Below are positions 8,905-18,637 of a stretch of 64,000 nucleotides of DNA, piece by piece. The DNA comes from Seonamhaeicola algicola (GTDB taxonomy: Bacteria > Bacteroidota > Bacteroidia > Flavobacteriales > Flavobacteriaceae): assembly GCF_007997385.1 (NCBI RefSeq), contig NZ_VOSC01000019.1, positions 327,864 through 391,863 on the forward strand, read 5' to 3'. The notes under the pieces are model-generated. The model was not told the origin of the DNA, did no database searches, and saw nothing but the letters and a program-made list of their open reading frames with translations. How positions within the stretch are numbered: position 1 is the stretch's first letter; every line of letters starts with the position of its first letter. Made by a program: the position numbers and the translations under genes.

Positions 8905-9850
8905 ATGCTCTAGTAGAAACTTTATTAGCAGTTGGAAAATCTTCAGGAATACCAATAGTTACTTTACCTGTAGCTGCCCACTCTGTCCCACGTAATAAGG
9001 TTGTTATAAAACCTACACATTCAAAGGCTTTGGTATCATGCCCCAACGTGGTATGAAACACACGCCCTTTATGATAGTTAATAGTCATTAACATAGGCTC
9101 TGCTCTGTTAGATTTTGAACTTACAGCAGTACCTAAAATGGTTACATTTTCCGCAGGACCTCTTAAAAGCGCGTAACACTCATCAAAAGCATGCATCCAA
9201 GTTTTAGGTATGCCTTTAGTTATTGGGTGTTTTGTATTATACATGCTTACTAAAAACTCTTCAGCTTTACCGTGAGCACCACCGTAACCATCAGAAACAG
9301 TATCTTTAACAACTTTACCTACTTCATTTACATATAAATAAGGACCATGCTTTTTATTTCTATCCCAACCGCCAATACCAATGGCTTTGTTATATTCTTT
9401 CCATTCTGGAAAACAATTATCGGCAGCGTGTACGGTTACAAATCCGCCGCCATTTTTTAAATAACTTTCAAAAGCCTTTTTAGTTTCTTCTGGCCATGGA
9501 GCTGTACGCCAGCCAAAATTTGAAATAACTACATCATATTTTGAAAAGTTTGGAATAAAATCAGGGTCTGTTTTCGCCTTTTCAGTTTCAACACCTTCAC
9601 CTGCATTTGCTAATGGTAAGTACTTTGCTTCTCTAGTACTTTTCCATAAAAACTTTGTTCTTTCAATATCTACTTTAAACAACCCTGTTTCTTCTAAATA
9701 CTGACGCATCATGATTGTAGATTTTGGCCATACAGCGTGGTTATTTTGCCCGTCAATAATTAAAACTTTAATTTTTTTCTTATGAACAGCATTACAAGCT
9801 GTGCTTATAGTTACTAATAAAATTAGTAAAAAAAGACGTTTAAATTTCAT
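8888..9850 (-). CDS. ThuA-like protein (class I glutamine amidotransferase fold), lipoprotein
   Basis: A 320-residue ThuA-family protein: KVLIIDGQNNHAVWP near the N-terminus, YDVVISNFGWRTAPWP, a GGGFVTVHAADNCFPEW segment, and MLMTINYHKGRVFHTTLGHD near the end. The N-terminus is a lipoprotein signal with lipobox STAC (Cys at about residue 19), so it is anchored in the envelope. ThuA domains have an amidotransferase-like fold and are common in polysaccharide-utilisation regions of Bacteroidota, but no reaction is firmly established for this type. The start is preceded by an A-rich stretch like the one before the fucosidase gene. It converges with, and overlaps by 17 bases, the AraC gene. Confidence 0.82.
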   Translation of the reverse strand: MKFKRLFLLILLVTISTACNAVHKKKIKVLIIDGQNNHAVWPKSTIMMRQYLEETGLFKVDIERTKFLWKSTREAKYLPLANAGEGVETEKAKTDPDFIPNFSKYDVVISNFGWRTAPWPEETKKAFESYLKNGGGFVTVHAADNCFPEWKEYNKAIGIGGWDRNKKHGPYLYVNEVGKVVKDTVSDGYGGAHGKAEEFLVSMYNTKHPITKGIPKTWMHAFDECYALLRGPAENVTILGTAVSSKSNRAEPMLMTINYHKGRVFHTTLGHDTKAFECVGFITTLLRGTEWAATGKVTIGIPEDFPTANKVSTRAFNLKQ

Positions 9851-9966
9851 TTGTTTAGTTTAAGTTTTATGCTGCTAAATTAATTTAAGTTTTTGTAAAC
9901 AGATATCCTTTTGGTTAGAAATGTACAACAAATGAGTTTGTAGTGTACAACTTTAAAGTATTTTAT

Positions 9967-10003
9967 AATAAAAAAAGCCTGACAATAAAAATTATCAGGC
10001 TTT
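9967..10003 (-). terminator. Rho-independent terminator of the tRNA operon
   Basis: A 9-bp stem, AAAGCCTGA at 9974-9982 against TCAGGCTTT at 9995-10003, is followed on the minus strand by a run of T residues. It lies seven bases after the tRNA-Pro gene, in the right orientation to end the two-tRNA transcript. Confidence 0.8.
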
Positions 10004-10009
10004 AATTTG

Positions 10010-10084
10010 TCGGGGTGGCAGGATTCGAACCTGCGACCTCCTGCTCCCAAAGCAGGCGCGATGACCGGGCTACGCTACACCCCG
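10010..10084 (-). tRNA. tRNA-Pro (anticodon TGG)
   Basis: Read on the minus strand it begins CGGGGTG, pairs with CACCCCG at the 3' end plus discriminator A, and has an anticodon arm CCTGC-TTTGGGA-GCAGG (anticodon TGG) and a T arm GCAGG-TTCGAAT-CCTGC. The length is 75 nt. The 3' CCA is not encoded and must be added after transcription. Confidence 0.96.
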
Positions 10085-10095
10085 AAACATAAAAG

Positions 10096-10179
10096 CGGAG
10101 AGACCGGGATTCGAACCCGGGCAACACTTACGCGTTGACAGATTAGCAATCTGCTCCATTACCACTCTGGCACCTCTCC
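10096..10179 (-). tRNA. tRNA-Ser (anticodon GCT)
   Basis: Read on the minus strand it begins GGAGAGG and ends in TCTCTCC plus G. The anticodon arm is GCAGA-TTGCTAA-TCTGT (anticodon GCT), followed by a long variable arm typical of serine tRNAs and a T arm CCGGG-TTCGAAT-CCCGG. The length is 84 nt, with no encoded CCA. It is the first gene of a two-tRNA unit with tRNA-Pro, 11 bases apart. Confidence 0.96.
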
Positions 10180-10223
10180 TATTAAATTCATTTATGAACG
10201 TTTGCAATTTAAAATTGCGGTTG

Positions 10224-10231
10224 CAAATGTA
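10224..10231 (-). promoter_or_regulatory. -7 element of the tRNA operon
   Basis: TACATTTG on the minus strand matches TAnnTTTG exactly and lies about 45 bases before the tRNA-Ser gene. It is in the gap between the tRNA genes and the 3' end of pgpH. Confidence 0.5.
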
Positions 10232-10280
10232 ACTTTTACTTAACAAGCACGCAACTATTTTTTCATTTTTTTCAAAAAAA

Positions 10281-12329
10281 TTATTCAGGATATTCTATTC
10301 TTAAATGGTAAATGTTTGCTAGCTTTTGTTTTAGCACTTTTTTTATAGATTGAATTTCTTTAAAAGTTATGTTAGCATTTAAATATTGCCCCTCTTCTAC
10401 CTGCTTGTTTATAATATTTTCAACAAATGCATCAATTTTTGTTGATGTTGGTTCTTTTAAGCTTTTTGATGCTGCTTCAATACTATCACACATCATTAAA
10501 ATAGCCGTTTCTTTACTAAATGGCTTTGGCCCTGGGTAACTAAAATCTTTTTTATCTACCATTTCAAAATCTTCTTTTTCCTTCATATAAAAATAATATA
10601 CTACGCTAGTACCGTGATGTGTACGTATAAAATCTATTACTCTATCTGGTAGTTTGTATTTTCTAGCAATTTCAATACCATCAATTACATGGTTTACAAT
10701 TATTTTAGCACTTTCTTTAGCCGAAAGCTCGTCATGCGGATTTATTCCGGTAGATTGATTTTCAGTAAAATACGTAGGACTTTTCATTTTACCAATATCA
10801 TGATACAAAGCTCCAACACGCACTAACATAGCATTTGCACCAATTTCATTAGCTGATGCTTCTGCTAAATTTGCTACATTTAATGAATGATGGAATGTTC
10901 CTGGTGCTTTATTTGATAGTTCTTTTAATAGTTTTGAATTAGTATCAGATAATTCTAATAATGAAACATCAGACACTAAACCAAATAGTTTTTCGTAGGC
11001 ATAAATTAAAGGCTGTACAAAAAGTGTTGCCAAACCACATAATATAAACCAAATAAAGGTTTCCCATTGTATTGAATCTACACTACCTTCGTGAATTACA
11101 ATAAATGCAAAATAAGCAATAATATAAATTAATGTTATTTGCCCTACTGATATAAACAAATTAGCACGTTTATAAAGCTCAGACACAGTTAAAATAGTTA
11201 CAATACCCGTTATTATTTGTAAAAACATGTACTCATAGCTATTGGGTACTATAAAACCTAAAAGCAATACGGTTAATACGTGTGTAAAAAGCCCTAACCT
11301 AGCATCAAAAAAAGCTTTTAATATTAATGGCAAAACGCAAATTGGTACAACATATATAAACTTTGCATTATAATTTACTACCATAGTGGTTATAAAAATA
11401 AGTAAGGCTACATTAAAGAAAATAAAGGTTACTTTGGTATTGTTTTCATAAACTTTATTACGATACTTTCTTAAAAAAAGAAGTAGCATAAGCATTACCA
11501 ATGATACTAATAATGCATAAGCAAATAACACCCAATTGTAACTGGCATCACTCCAAACTTGCGATTCGTATTCAGATTGTAATGATTTTAACTTCTGATA
11601 TTTATCTCCTTCAACAACTTCACCTTTTGAAACAATTAAAGTGCCTTTTTCAACACTACCTCTTGTGTAAGACATTTTACTTAAAGCCTCCTCAATAGCC
11701 TTATCTGTTAAAGATTTATTATATGTTAAATTAGGCGAAACAATATCAAAAAACAATGATGTTATTTGAGGTTTATATAACGTTAAAGAAGCATTTTTTA
11801 ACGCTTCATCAATAATACCCGATACTTGATTTTGCTCAATTAAGTTTGAATAAAAAGCATCGTGTTTTTTTGTTCTATTATCTAAAATAGTAACAGCTCT
11901 ATTGTCATCAAAATCATAATTTTCATTTAAAACACCAAAAGCATATAATTTGTTTAAAACATTTGTACCAACCTTTCGTAATTGCGCTAAAGTATTGGGG
12001 TTAATAGAGTCTTTAAACGCTATTTTAAAAGCATTACTAAACGCTTTATTTACACGTGGCTCAACAGTATTATCTACATTAAAATATAATGCTACATTGC
12101 TTGTTATAAGCTGTTTTTCGGTGTTAATTTCATCATCTGTTTTCTTTATTGCAAAATCAAAAGGTGCTAATAAATTTTCAAATTGCCAAGGTTTTCCTTT
12201 TTCAAAATCGTATTTAAATTTTCCACTTTTAGGAAACAGGTATACTATTAAAATTGTGGTAGATACAAATAGAAGACTTTTATAAATTAATGAGTGATTT
12301 TTGTATAGTTTATTTATAAAGTCTTTCAT
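10281..12329 (-). CDS. pgpH: 7TM-HD cyclic-di-AMP phosphodiesterase, PgpH type
   Basis: A 682-residue inner-membrane protein. One membrane segment (about residues 14-32) is followed by an extracytoplasmic 7TMR-HDED domain (about 45-260), then about seven membrane helices (265-455) and a cytoplasmic HD domain (about 470-640). The HD metal site is intact: HHSLN, HDIGK (about 507-511) and THHGT. This order is that of PgpH, which hydrolyses cyclic di-AMP to pApA. It implies c-di-AMP signalling, with a diadenylate cyclase encoded elsewhere. The gene stands alone between the tRNAs and the divergent thiolase gene. Confidence 0.9.
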   Translation of the reverse strand: MKDFINKLYKNHSLIYKSLLFVSTTILIVYLFPKSGKFKYDFEKGKPWQFENLLAPFDFAIKKTDDEINTEKQLITSNVALYFNVDNTVEPRVNKAFSNAFKIAFKDSINPNTLAQLRKVGTNVLNKLYAFGVLNENYDFDDNRAVTILDNRTKKHDAFYSNLIEQNQVSGIIDEALKNASLTLYKPQITSLFFDIVSPNLTYNKSLTDKAIEEALSKMSYTRGSVEKGTLIVSKGEVVEGDKYQKLKSLQSEYESQVWSDASYNWVLFAYALLVSLVMLMLLLFLRKYRNKVYENNTKVTFIFFNVALLIFITTMVVNYNAKFIYVVPICVLPLILKAFFDARLGLFTHVLTVLLLGFIVPNSYEYMFLQIITGIVTILTVSELYKRANLFISVGQITLIYIIAYFAFIVIHEGSVDSIQWETFIWFILCGLATLFVQPLIYAYEKLFGLVSDVSLLELSDTNSKLLKELSNKAPGTFHHSLNVANLAEASANEIGANAMLVRVGALYHDIGKMKSPTYFTENQSTGINPHDELSAKESAKIIVNHVIDGIEIARKYKLPDRVIDFIRTHHGTSVVYYFYMKEKEDFEMVDKKDFSYPGPKPFSKETAILMMCDSIEAASKSLKEPTSTKIDAFVENIINKQVEEGQYLNANITFKEIQSIKKVLKQKLANIYHLRIEYPE

Positions 12330-12550
12330 TTAAGAAGTAATAATAATTAAATTATGTTTGAAATTTTTAAACAAAAACTCAAGATTAAAAACAAGCGGCA
12401 TTTGTAACCTATTAGTTATCACTTAAAAAAATAATATCAGTTTCAAATGTAGTAAATTATTGTGTTTTTAGATTTTTATAATAATGGAATCGTACCAAAA
12501 TCTATTAAAAATTGATTATTTTCGTTGCAATTATTTCAAATATTTAAAAA
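12330..12550 (-). promoter_or_regulatory. Divergent intergenic region pgpH / thiolase
   Basis: This is 221 bases without a gene. It contains TACATTTG on the minus strand at 12444-12451, a full -7 match that would give pgpH a leader of about 110 bases. On the plus strand, TATTTTCG near 12520 is a one-mismatch -7 candidate for the thiolase. I see no further strong structure. Confidence 0.35.
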
Positions 12551-13729
12551 ATGGGTAAAGAAGTCGTAATTGTTTCAGCAGCTAGAACTCCAATTGGAAG
12601 TTTTTTAGGTGCACTATCTACAATTCCTGCCCCTAAATTAGGAGCTATTGCCATTCAAGGCGCTTTAAATAAAATTAACTTAAAACCAGAAATGGTTGAA
12701 GAAGTTATTATGGGTAACGTTGTACAAGCAGGCACAGGGCAAGCTCCAGCAAGACAAGCTGCTATTTATGCTGGCATACCTAACACAGTACCTTGTACTA
12801 CTGTTAACAAAGTTTGTGCTTCTGGCATGAAAACTGTTATGCAGGCTGCACAAGCAATTGCGCTTGGTGATGCCAATATTATTGTTGCCGGAGGTATGGA
12901 AAATATGAGCTTAATACCACACTATTTGTATGCTCGTACGGGTACTAAATTTGGTCCAACATCATTAATTGATGGTATGCAAAAAGATGGATTAGTTGAT
13001 GCTTATGACCAAAATGCAATGGGTGTATGTGCTGATGCTTGCGCTACCGAATATAATTTTTCAAGAGAAGATCAAGATGCATTTGCAATACAATCATACC
13101 AAAGATCTGCCGCTGCTTGGAATGCTGGTAAATTTAACAATGAAGTAGTTCCTGTTGAAGTTCCTCAACGTCGTGGTGATGCCATTGTTGTTTCAAAAGA
13201 CGAAGAATATTCAAACGTTAAAATAGAAAAAATACCAAACTTACGCCCTGCCTTTACAAAAGATGGTACTGTAACCGCTGCTAATGCTTCTACCATAAAT
13301 GATGGTGCAGCTGCACTGGTTTTAATGAGTAAAGAAAAAGCTTTAGAACTTGGTTTAAAACCTTTAGCAACCATAAAAAGTTATGCCGATGCTGCTCATG
13401 AACCTGAATGGTTTACAACAGCACCAGCAAAAGCGCTTCCAAAAGCTTTAAATAAAGCGGGTGTTAAAATTGAAGATATTGAGTTTTTTGAGTTTAACGA
13501 GGCCTTTTCTGTTGTTGGGCTTGCAAATATGAAAATTTTGGGCTTAAATGATACCAATGTAAATGTAAACGGAGGCGCGGTTTCTTTAGGGCATCCATTA
13601 GGTTGTTCTGGTGCCAGAATTATAGTTACATTATTAAATGTTTTAGAACAAAATAACGCAAAATTAGGGGCTGCTGCAATTTGTAATGGTGGTGGCGGTG
13701 CTTCTGCTATTGTTTTAGAAAGAAATTAA
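12551..13729 (+). CDS. Acetyl-CoA C-acetyltransferase (thiolase II)
   Basis: A 392-residue biosynthetic-type thiolase. The acyl-accepting Cys is residue 89 in [10 protein letters not shown]. The C-terminal motifs [23 protein letters not shown] and CNGGGGAS carry the catalytic His and the second Cys. It condenses two acetyl-CoA to acetoacetyl-CoA or runs in reverse in fatty-acid or ketone breakdown. The length is exactly normal. It is cytoplasmic. The NlpC/P60 gene follows after nine bases, so the two are probably co-transcribed although their functions look unrelated. Confidence 0.93.
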   Translation: MGKEVVIVSAARTPIGSFLGALSTIPAPKLGAIAIQGALNKINLKPEMVEEVIMGNVVQAGTGQAPARQAAIYAGIPNTVPCTTVNKVCASGMKTVMQAAQAIALGDANIIVAGGMENMSLIPHYLYARTGTKFGPTSLIDGMQKDGLVDAYDQNAMGVCADACATEYNFSREDQDAFAIQSYQRSAAAWNAGKFNNEVVPVEVPQRRGDAIVVSKDEEYSNVKIEKIPNLRPAFTKDGTVTAANASTINDGAAALVLMSKEKALELGLKPLATIKSYADAAHEPEWFTTAPAKALPKALNKAGVKIEDIEFFEFNEAFSVVGLANMKILGLNDTNVNVNGGAVSLGHPLGCSGARIIVTLLNVLEQNNAKLGAAAICNGGGGASAIVLERN

Positions 13730-13738
13730 TACAGTTTA

Positions 13739-14488
13739 ATGCAGTACGGAATTTGTAGTTTAAGCGTTGTTCCTTTAAGAAATGAGCCTGCCGACACCAG
13801 TGAACTTGTTACCCAAGTATTGTATGGCGATTTTTTTAAAGTATTAGAACAACGAAAATATTGGAGTAAAATACGATTAGATTTTGATGCTTATGAAGGT
13901 TGGATTGACAACAAACAGTACATTGAAATTTTAGAAGAAAACTACAAACAATTACAAGATAGTCCTCTAAAACTATCGTTAGATTTAGTAGAATTTATTC
14001 AAGATACCAACAACCAACTACACCCTATATTGTTAGGTTCATGTTTAAGTGGTTTACAGTTACTAAATCATACGTATGATGGCAACACAACACAAGGCCA
14101 AATAGCCAAAGAAAACATTATTACAACTGCTTTTTCATACCTAAATGCTCCGTATTTATGGGGCGGAAAAACACCTTTTGGTATAGATTGTTCTGGTTTT
14201 ACTCAAATGGTTTACAAACTAAACGGATATAAATTATTAAGAGATGCTTCACAACAAGCAACACAAGGAGAAGCCCTAAGTTTTATTGAAGAAAGTGAAC
14301 CTGGTGATTTAGCTTTTTTTGATAATAATGAAGGTATAATAACACATGTAGGCATAATTATGAAAGATAATTATATTATTCATGCCCACGGAAAAGTAAG
14401 AATTGACAGACTTGATCATTCAGGTATTTATAATGTTGATAAACGCACACACACACATAAATTACGGGTCATTAAAAAAATTATTTAA
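13739..14488 (+). CDS. NlpC/P60 cell-wall peptidase with SH3-like domain
   Basis: A 249-residue protein. An N-terminal bacterial SH3-like region (about residues 1-65, with VVPLRNEPADTSELVTQ) precedes a C-terminal NlpC/P60 domain (about 115-249) with the catalytic Cys in DCSGFTQMVYK, His in THVGIIM and a third polar residue in IIHAHGKVRID. Such enzymes cut D-Glu-diamino acid bonds of peptidoglycan peptides. There is no signal peptide, so it probably acts on imported muropeptides in the cytoplasm, like YkfC-type enzymes. A strong terminator follows immediately. Confidence 0.87.
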   Translation: MQYGICSLSVVPLRNEPADTSELVTQVLYGDFFKVLEQRKYWSKIRLDFDAYEGWIDNKQYIEILEENYKQLQDSPLKLSLDLVEFIQDTNNQLHPILLGSCLSGLQLLNHTYDGNTTQGQIAKENIITTAFSYLNAPYLWGGKTPFGIDCSGFTQMVYKLNGYKLLRDASQQATQGEALSFIEESEPGDLAFFDNNEGIITHVGIIMKDNYIIHAHGKVRIDRLDHSGIYNVDKRTHTHKLRVIKKII

Positions 14489-14490
14489 TA

Positions 14491-14524
14491 AAAAAAGGCT
14501 GCTTTAAAAGCAGCCTTTTTTTTG
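14491..14524 (+). terminator. Rho-independent terminator after the NlpC/P60 gene
   Basis: AAAGGCTGCTT is followed by its reverse complement AAGCAGCCTTT and a T run (14511-14524). The A run on the other side lets it also serve the convergent TPR gene. Confidence 0.85.
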
Positions 14525-14542
14525 TTTTAAAAGAAACTGATA

Positions 14543-15799
14543 TTAGTTTCCAGATTCAATAGAATCTACAATTTCTTTCATTTCTTTTTGCTTTGCAGTT
14601 TCCCCTAAAATACTATAAATATTCATTAAAGTTTTTGCTGCATTAATGTTATCACCATCCATTTCCAAAGCTTTAGTTAAGTAAGGAACAGCTTCTCTAT
14701 ATAAGTTTTGTCTTTCTTCTCTTAACTCATCATAACGTTTATCATCAGCTGCAGAACTTCCTAAACCATTCATTTCTTTAATAATACCTTCTTCTTTACC
14801 TAAAATTAAAGCAGATAAGTTAATGTAAGCATTACTATAAGAAGGATCTAACTCTATTGCTTTTTCATAATAAGATTTAGCGGCATCATTATCGCCAGAT
14901 TCTGAAGCAATAACACCTAAATTATATTGTAACTCAGCGTTATCAGGGTCCATTTGAGTTGCTTGCTCTAAAAGCTTTTTAAACTCCTCTGTATTACCCA
15001 TTTTAAAATGCACATTAGCTTCAGATAGTAATAAATTAATATCATCAGGACTTTCAGCTCTTGCATCTTTCATTGCTTGTAATGCTTTTTCATTATCACC
15101 ATTACTTACATAAATTAATGCAATATTTTTTACTATTTCAGGCTTTTTAGATTCTGTAGTTTTTTCAAAAGGTTTAATGTGTGTTTTAGCTGATTTTACA
15201 GATAAATCACGTAATTCTTTACTTTGAAAAACTTCCTCTTCTTGTGTGGTTTTGTTAACAGCATAGTATTGTGTACCAATACCTGTGTAACCTAAATCTC
15301 TTAATTGCTCATATAAACTTAAAGCTCTGTCATACTCTTTTACATTAACTGCTGTAGCCGCAGCGTAATATAAATAAGCAGTATCTTTTTTGGTTACGTT
15401 ATATGCTCTTTCAAAATACTTTGACGCTGAAGAATAATCGTTCTTTTCATAAAAACCATTACCTTTTTGAAGTAAAGCGTTTGTAATATCTTGTTTTAAT
15501 TTAGCAATTTCAGCTGGGTAAGCAGATTTTACGTTACCGAAACTTTCTAAAGCAGCATCAAAATCGGCTAAATTACCCGCGCCGTTAGAGTATAGGGCTT
15601 GTCCTTTTAAGAAATAAAATTTGTCTTTAGACTTATCGTCCATTGCAGACATTAAAGATTCTGCTTGATTAATTGCGGTTTTAGCTTCTGCAAAATTGTT
15701 ACTTTTAATAGCTTTTTCTGCTGCTTTTAATTCTTTTTTTTGAGCAAATGAAAAGCTGCAAATTGCTAAAGATAAAGCTACAAGAGTTTGTTTCTTCAT
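14543..15799 (-). CDS. Exported tetratricopeptide-repeat protein
   Basis: A 418-residue protein with a signal peptide (about residues 1-19, ending FSFAQ) followed by TPR repeats: KYFERAYNVTKKDTAYLYYA, ALQAMKDARAESPDDINLLL, AELQYNLGVIASESGDNDAA and AIELDPSYSNAYINL are typical units, spread from about residue 120 to 400. It is probably a periplasmic scaffold protein; no enzymatic motif is visible. It lies 18 bases after the gyrA stop and may be co-transcribed with it. Proteins of this kind next to gyrA are common in Flavobacteriaceae, but I know no defined function. Confidence 0.82.
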   Translation of the reverse strand: MKKQTLVALSLAICSFSFAQKKELKAAEKAIKSNNFAEAKTAINQAESLMSAMDDKSKDKFYFLKGQALYSNGAGNLADFDAALESFGNVKSAYPAEIAKLKQDITNALLQKGNGFYEKNDYSSASKYFERAYNVTKKDTAYLYYAAATAVNVKEYDRALSLYEQLRDLGYTGIGTQYYAVNKTTQEEEVFQSKELRDLSVKSAKTHIKPFEKTTESKKPEIVKNIALIYVSNGDNEKALQAMKDARAESPDDINLLLSEANVHFKMGNTEEFKKLLEQATQMDPDNAELQYNLGVIASESGDNDAAKSYYEKAIELDPSYSNAYINLSALILGKEEGIIKEMNGLGSSAADDKRYDELREERQNLYREAVPYLTKALEMDGDNINAAKTLMNIYSILGETAKQKEMKEIVDSIESGN

Positions 15800-15817
15800 T
15801 TTTAAAAATATTATTTA

Positions 15818-18376
15818 TTAATTATCAGTGTTATCGTTATTAGTATTATCAATAGTTGTGCCATCGTTGGTAACATCATTATTTTCAGCACCTTCAGCGT
15901 TTTCTACATCATCTTCATCATGCATTACTTTGGCTACCGCAGCAATAGAGTCGTTACCTTTAAGGTTTATTAATTTAACACCTTGGGTGGCTCTACCCAT
16001 GGTTCTTAAATTTGCAATTTCTAATCTAATGGCAATTCCAGATTTATTAATAATCATTAAATCATCATTATCTGTTACTGTTTTAATAGCAACTAAACTA
16101 CCTGTTTTATCTGTAACAGAAATTGTTTTAACCCCTTTTCCGCCACGGTTTGTTATTCTGTAAACAGCTTCACCATCTTCTGGATCATCAATAAATGTAC
16201 GTTTTCCGTATCCGTTTTCAGAAACCACTAAAACAGTTTCTTCTTGAGGGTTGTTTATGGTAACCATACCTATTACCTCGTCTTTATCATGTGCAAGTGT
16301 AATACCTCTTACGCCTGATGCACTTCTACCCATTGGTCTGGTTTTAGCTTCTTCAAACCTAATGGCTTTACCAGATTTTAGTGCTAACATTACTTGGCTA
16401 TCACCTGTGGTAAGTTTAGCTTCTAAAAGTTCATCTTCTTCTTTAATTGTAATGGCATTGATACCGTTTGTTCTTGGGCGCGAATACTGCTCTAAAGCAG
16501 TTTTTTTAACTTGCCCGTTTTTGGTTGCCATTATTACGTAGTGGCTGTTTATGTATGCTTCATCTTTTAAATCTTGAGTACAAATGAAAGCTTTTACTTT
16601 ATCATCTTGTTCAATATTTATTAGGTTTTGAATAGCACGCCCTTTGGATGTTTTACTTCCTTCAGGAATTTCATAAACACGCATCCAGAAACATTTTCCT
16701 TTTTGTGTAAAGAATAACATGTATTGGTGGTTTGTGCCAACAAATAGATGTTCAAGAAAATCTTCATTTCTGGTGGTTGATGCTTTTTGGCCTACACCAC
16801 CTCTATTTTGTGTTTTGTATTCAGTTAACGATGTACGTTTAATATAACCAGCATGCGAAATGGTAATAACCACTTTTTCATTTGGTATCATATCTTCAAT
16901 ACTCAAATCGCCTCCTGCATATTCTATTGTAGATCTGCGCTCATCGCCATATTTTTCTCTTACAACTTCAAGCTCTTCTTTAATGATATCCATTCTGCGT
17001 TCTTTTTTATCAAGGATATCTTTTAAATCTTCAATAGTTTTTAATAACTCATCATACTCCGCACGTAATTTATCTTGCTCTAAACCGGTAAGCTGGCGCA
17101 AACGCATTTCTACAATTGCTTTGGCTTGTATTTCGGTAAGTTTAAAGCGCTCCATAAGCTTTTCTCTAGCTTCTTCGGCGTTTGATGATGCTCTAATTAA
17201 AGCTATAACTTCATCTATATTATCTGAAGCTATTATTAAACCTTCTAAAATATGTGCGCGTTCTTCGGCTTTTCTTAATTCATATTGTGTTCTTCTTACA
17301 ACAACTTCGTGCCTGTGTTCAACAAAATAATGTATTAAGTCTTTTAAGTTTAATAATTGTGGGCGCCCGTTTACTAGTGCAATGTTATTTACACTGAATG
17401 ATGATTGTAAAGCTGTGTACTTATATAATTTATTAAGTACAATATTTGGTATGGCATCACGCTTTAATACGTATACAATACGCATACCTTTTCTATCAGA
17501 TTCGTCTCTAATAGTTGCAATACCTTCTAACTTTTTATCATTAACAAGGTCGGCAGTTTTTTTAATCATGTCTGCCTTATTAACTTGATAAGGTATTTCG
17601 TTAACAACAATACACTCACGCCCATTTACCTCTTCAATATTAGCTTTACCACGCATTACAATACGGCCTCTACCGGTATGGAAAGCTTCTTTTACGCCAT
17701 CATATCCATAAATAGTACCACCTGTTGGAAAATCAGGTGCTTTTATATGTTGAATAAGTTCATCAACTTCAATATCGTTATTTTCAATGTAAGCTATTGT
17801 ACCATTAACAACTTCTGTTAAGTTGTGTGGTGGCATATTTGTTGCCATACCAACTGCAATACCAGAAGCACCATTAACTAATAGGTTTGGTATTCTTGTT
17901 GGTAAAACGGTTGGTTCTTGTAATGTATCGTCAAAATTTAATTTATGATCTACAGTTTCTTTTTCAATATCTGCCAACATGTCTTCAGATATTTTTTGCA
18001 TACGCGCCTCTGTATAACGCATTGCTGCAGGACTATCGCCATCTATAGAACCAAAGTTTCCTTGGCCATCAACTAATAAATAGCGTAAGCTCCACTCTTG
18101 TGCCATACGCACCATAGTATCATACACTGATGTATCACCGTGTGGGTGATATTTACCTAAAACTTCTCCTACTATTCTTGCAGATTTTTTATGTGCACTA
18201 TTTGCTTTTACTCCAAGCTCATGCATACCATATAGTACACGCCTGTGAACTGGCTTTAAACCATCTCTTACATCAGGTAAAGCACGTGACACAATGACTG
18301 ACATTGAATAATCAATGTAAGCCGATTTCATTTCATCTTCAATGTTAATAGGAATCAATTTCTCTCCTTCTGCCAT
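15818..18376 (-). CDS. gyrA: DNA gyrase subunit A
   Basis: An 852-residue gyrase A subunit, the DNA-cutting half of the A2B2 enzyme that introduces negative supercoils. The catalytic Tyr is residue 121 in [10 protein letters not shown]. The quinolone-determining region reads [11 protein letters not shown], so the position of E. coli Ser83 is Thr82 and that of Asp87 is Asp86; Thr here is a common natural form. The six-bladed C-terminal domain (about 500-815) carries a diverged GyrA box, NRGGVGQK. The last 35 or so residues are a low-complexity Asn/Asp tail. The start [16 protein letters not shown] is the family start. Confidence 0.97.
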   Translation of the reverse strand: MAEGEKLIPINIEDEMKSAYIDYSMSVIVSRALPDVRDGLKPVHRRVLYGMHELGVKANSAHKKSARIVGEVLGKYHPHGDTSVYDTMVRMAQEWSLRYLLVDGQGNFGSIDGDSPAAMRYTEARMQKISEDMLADIEKETVDHKLNFDDTLQEPTVLPTRIPNLLVNGASGIAVGMATNMPPHNLTEVVNGTIAYIENNDIEVDELIQHIKAPDFPTGGTIYGYDGVKEAFHTGRGRIVMRGKANIEEVNGRECIVVNEIPYQVNKADMIKKTADLVNDKKLEGIATIRDESDRKGMRIVYVLKRDAIPNIVLNKLYKYTALQSSFSVNNIALVNGRPQLLNLKDLIHYFVEHRHEVVVRRTQYELRKAEERAHILEGLIIASDNIDEVIALIRASSNAEEAREKLMERFKLTEIQAKAIVEMRLRQLTGLEQDKLRAEYDELLKTIEDLKDILDKKERRMDIIKEELEVVREKYGDERRSTIEYAGGDLSIEDMIPNEKVVITISHAGYIKRTSLTEYKTQNRGGVGQKASTTRNEDFLEHLFVGTNHQYMLFFTQKGKCFWMRVYEIPEGSKTSKGRAIQNLINIEQDDKVKAFICTQDLKDEAYINSHYVIMATKNGQVKKTALEQYSRPRTNGINAITIKEEDELLEAKLTTGDSQVMLALKSGKAIRFEEAKTRPMGRSASGVRGITLAHDKDEVIGMVTINNPQEETVLVVSENGYGKRTFIDDPEDGEAVYRITNRGGKGVKTISVTDKTGSLVAIKTVTDNDDLMIINKSGIAIRLEIANLRTMGRATQGVKLINLKGNDSIAAVAKVMHDEDDVENAEGAENNDVTNDGTTIDNTNNDNTDN

Positions 18377-18637
18377 AAATAATCTATTAATATTTTTATG
18401 AGTTTTTCAAAACATGCTAATATAAGTATTTCAAAAGTGCTAATAAGTGATTAATGTTAGTTTTTTAACACTATTTATTAACAATTTCACACCCTTTTTT
18501 AGTTAATAAGTAAAAGTTTGAAAATTTTGATTTTCTAAAGATTTTTTTGTCAATTAGCATTCTACTTATAATTTAAGGTATAGTTTTTGCCTTTACTAAC
18601 TATAATTAGTATTTTTAATGCAGAAAGGAATTTAATT
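18377..18637. other. Divergent intergenic region gyrA / clpC
   Basis: This is 261 bases of AT-rich sequence between the divergent gyrA and clpC starts. No exact TAnnTTTG element was found for either gene; TATAGTTTTTG near 18580-18590 is a near match for clpC. I see no RNA gene or strong hairpin. Confidence 0.4.

Noticed and set aside
10010-10179. tRNA pair as an integration site for a genomic island
   Set aside because: The tRNA operon is intact, with its own promoter and terminator, and neither flank shows a repeat of the tRNA 3' end or an integrase.
15828-17330. Long plus-strand open frames inside gyrA (for example 156 and 111 codons)
   Set aside because: They are antisense shadows of the gyrA frame, hydrophobic and Ser-rich as expected from reversed codons, with no initiation signal or family resemblance.
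18587-18637. Longer clpC start at 18587
   Set aside because: The additional 17 residues do not fit the family start, whereas the ATG at 18638 has a good AAAGGAA site and gives the conserved MDDNFSPRV.
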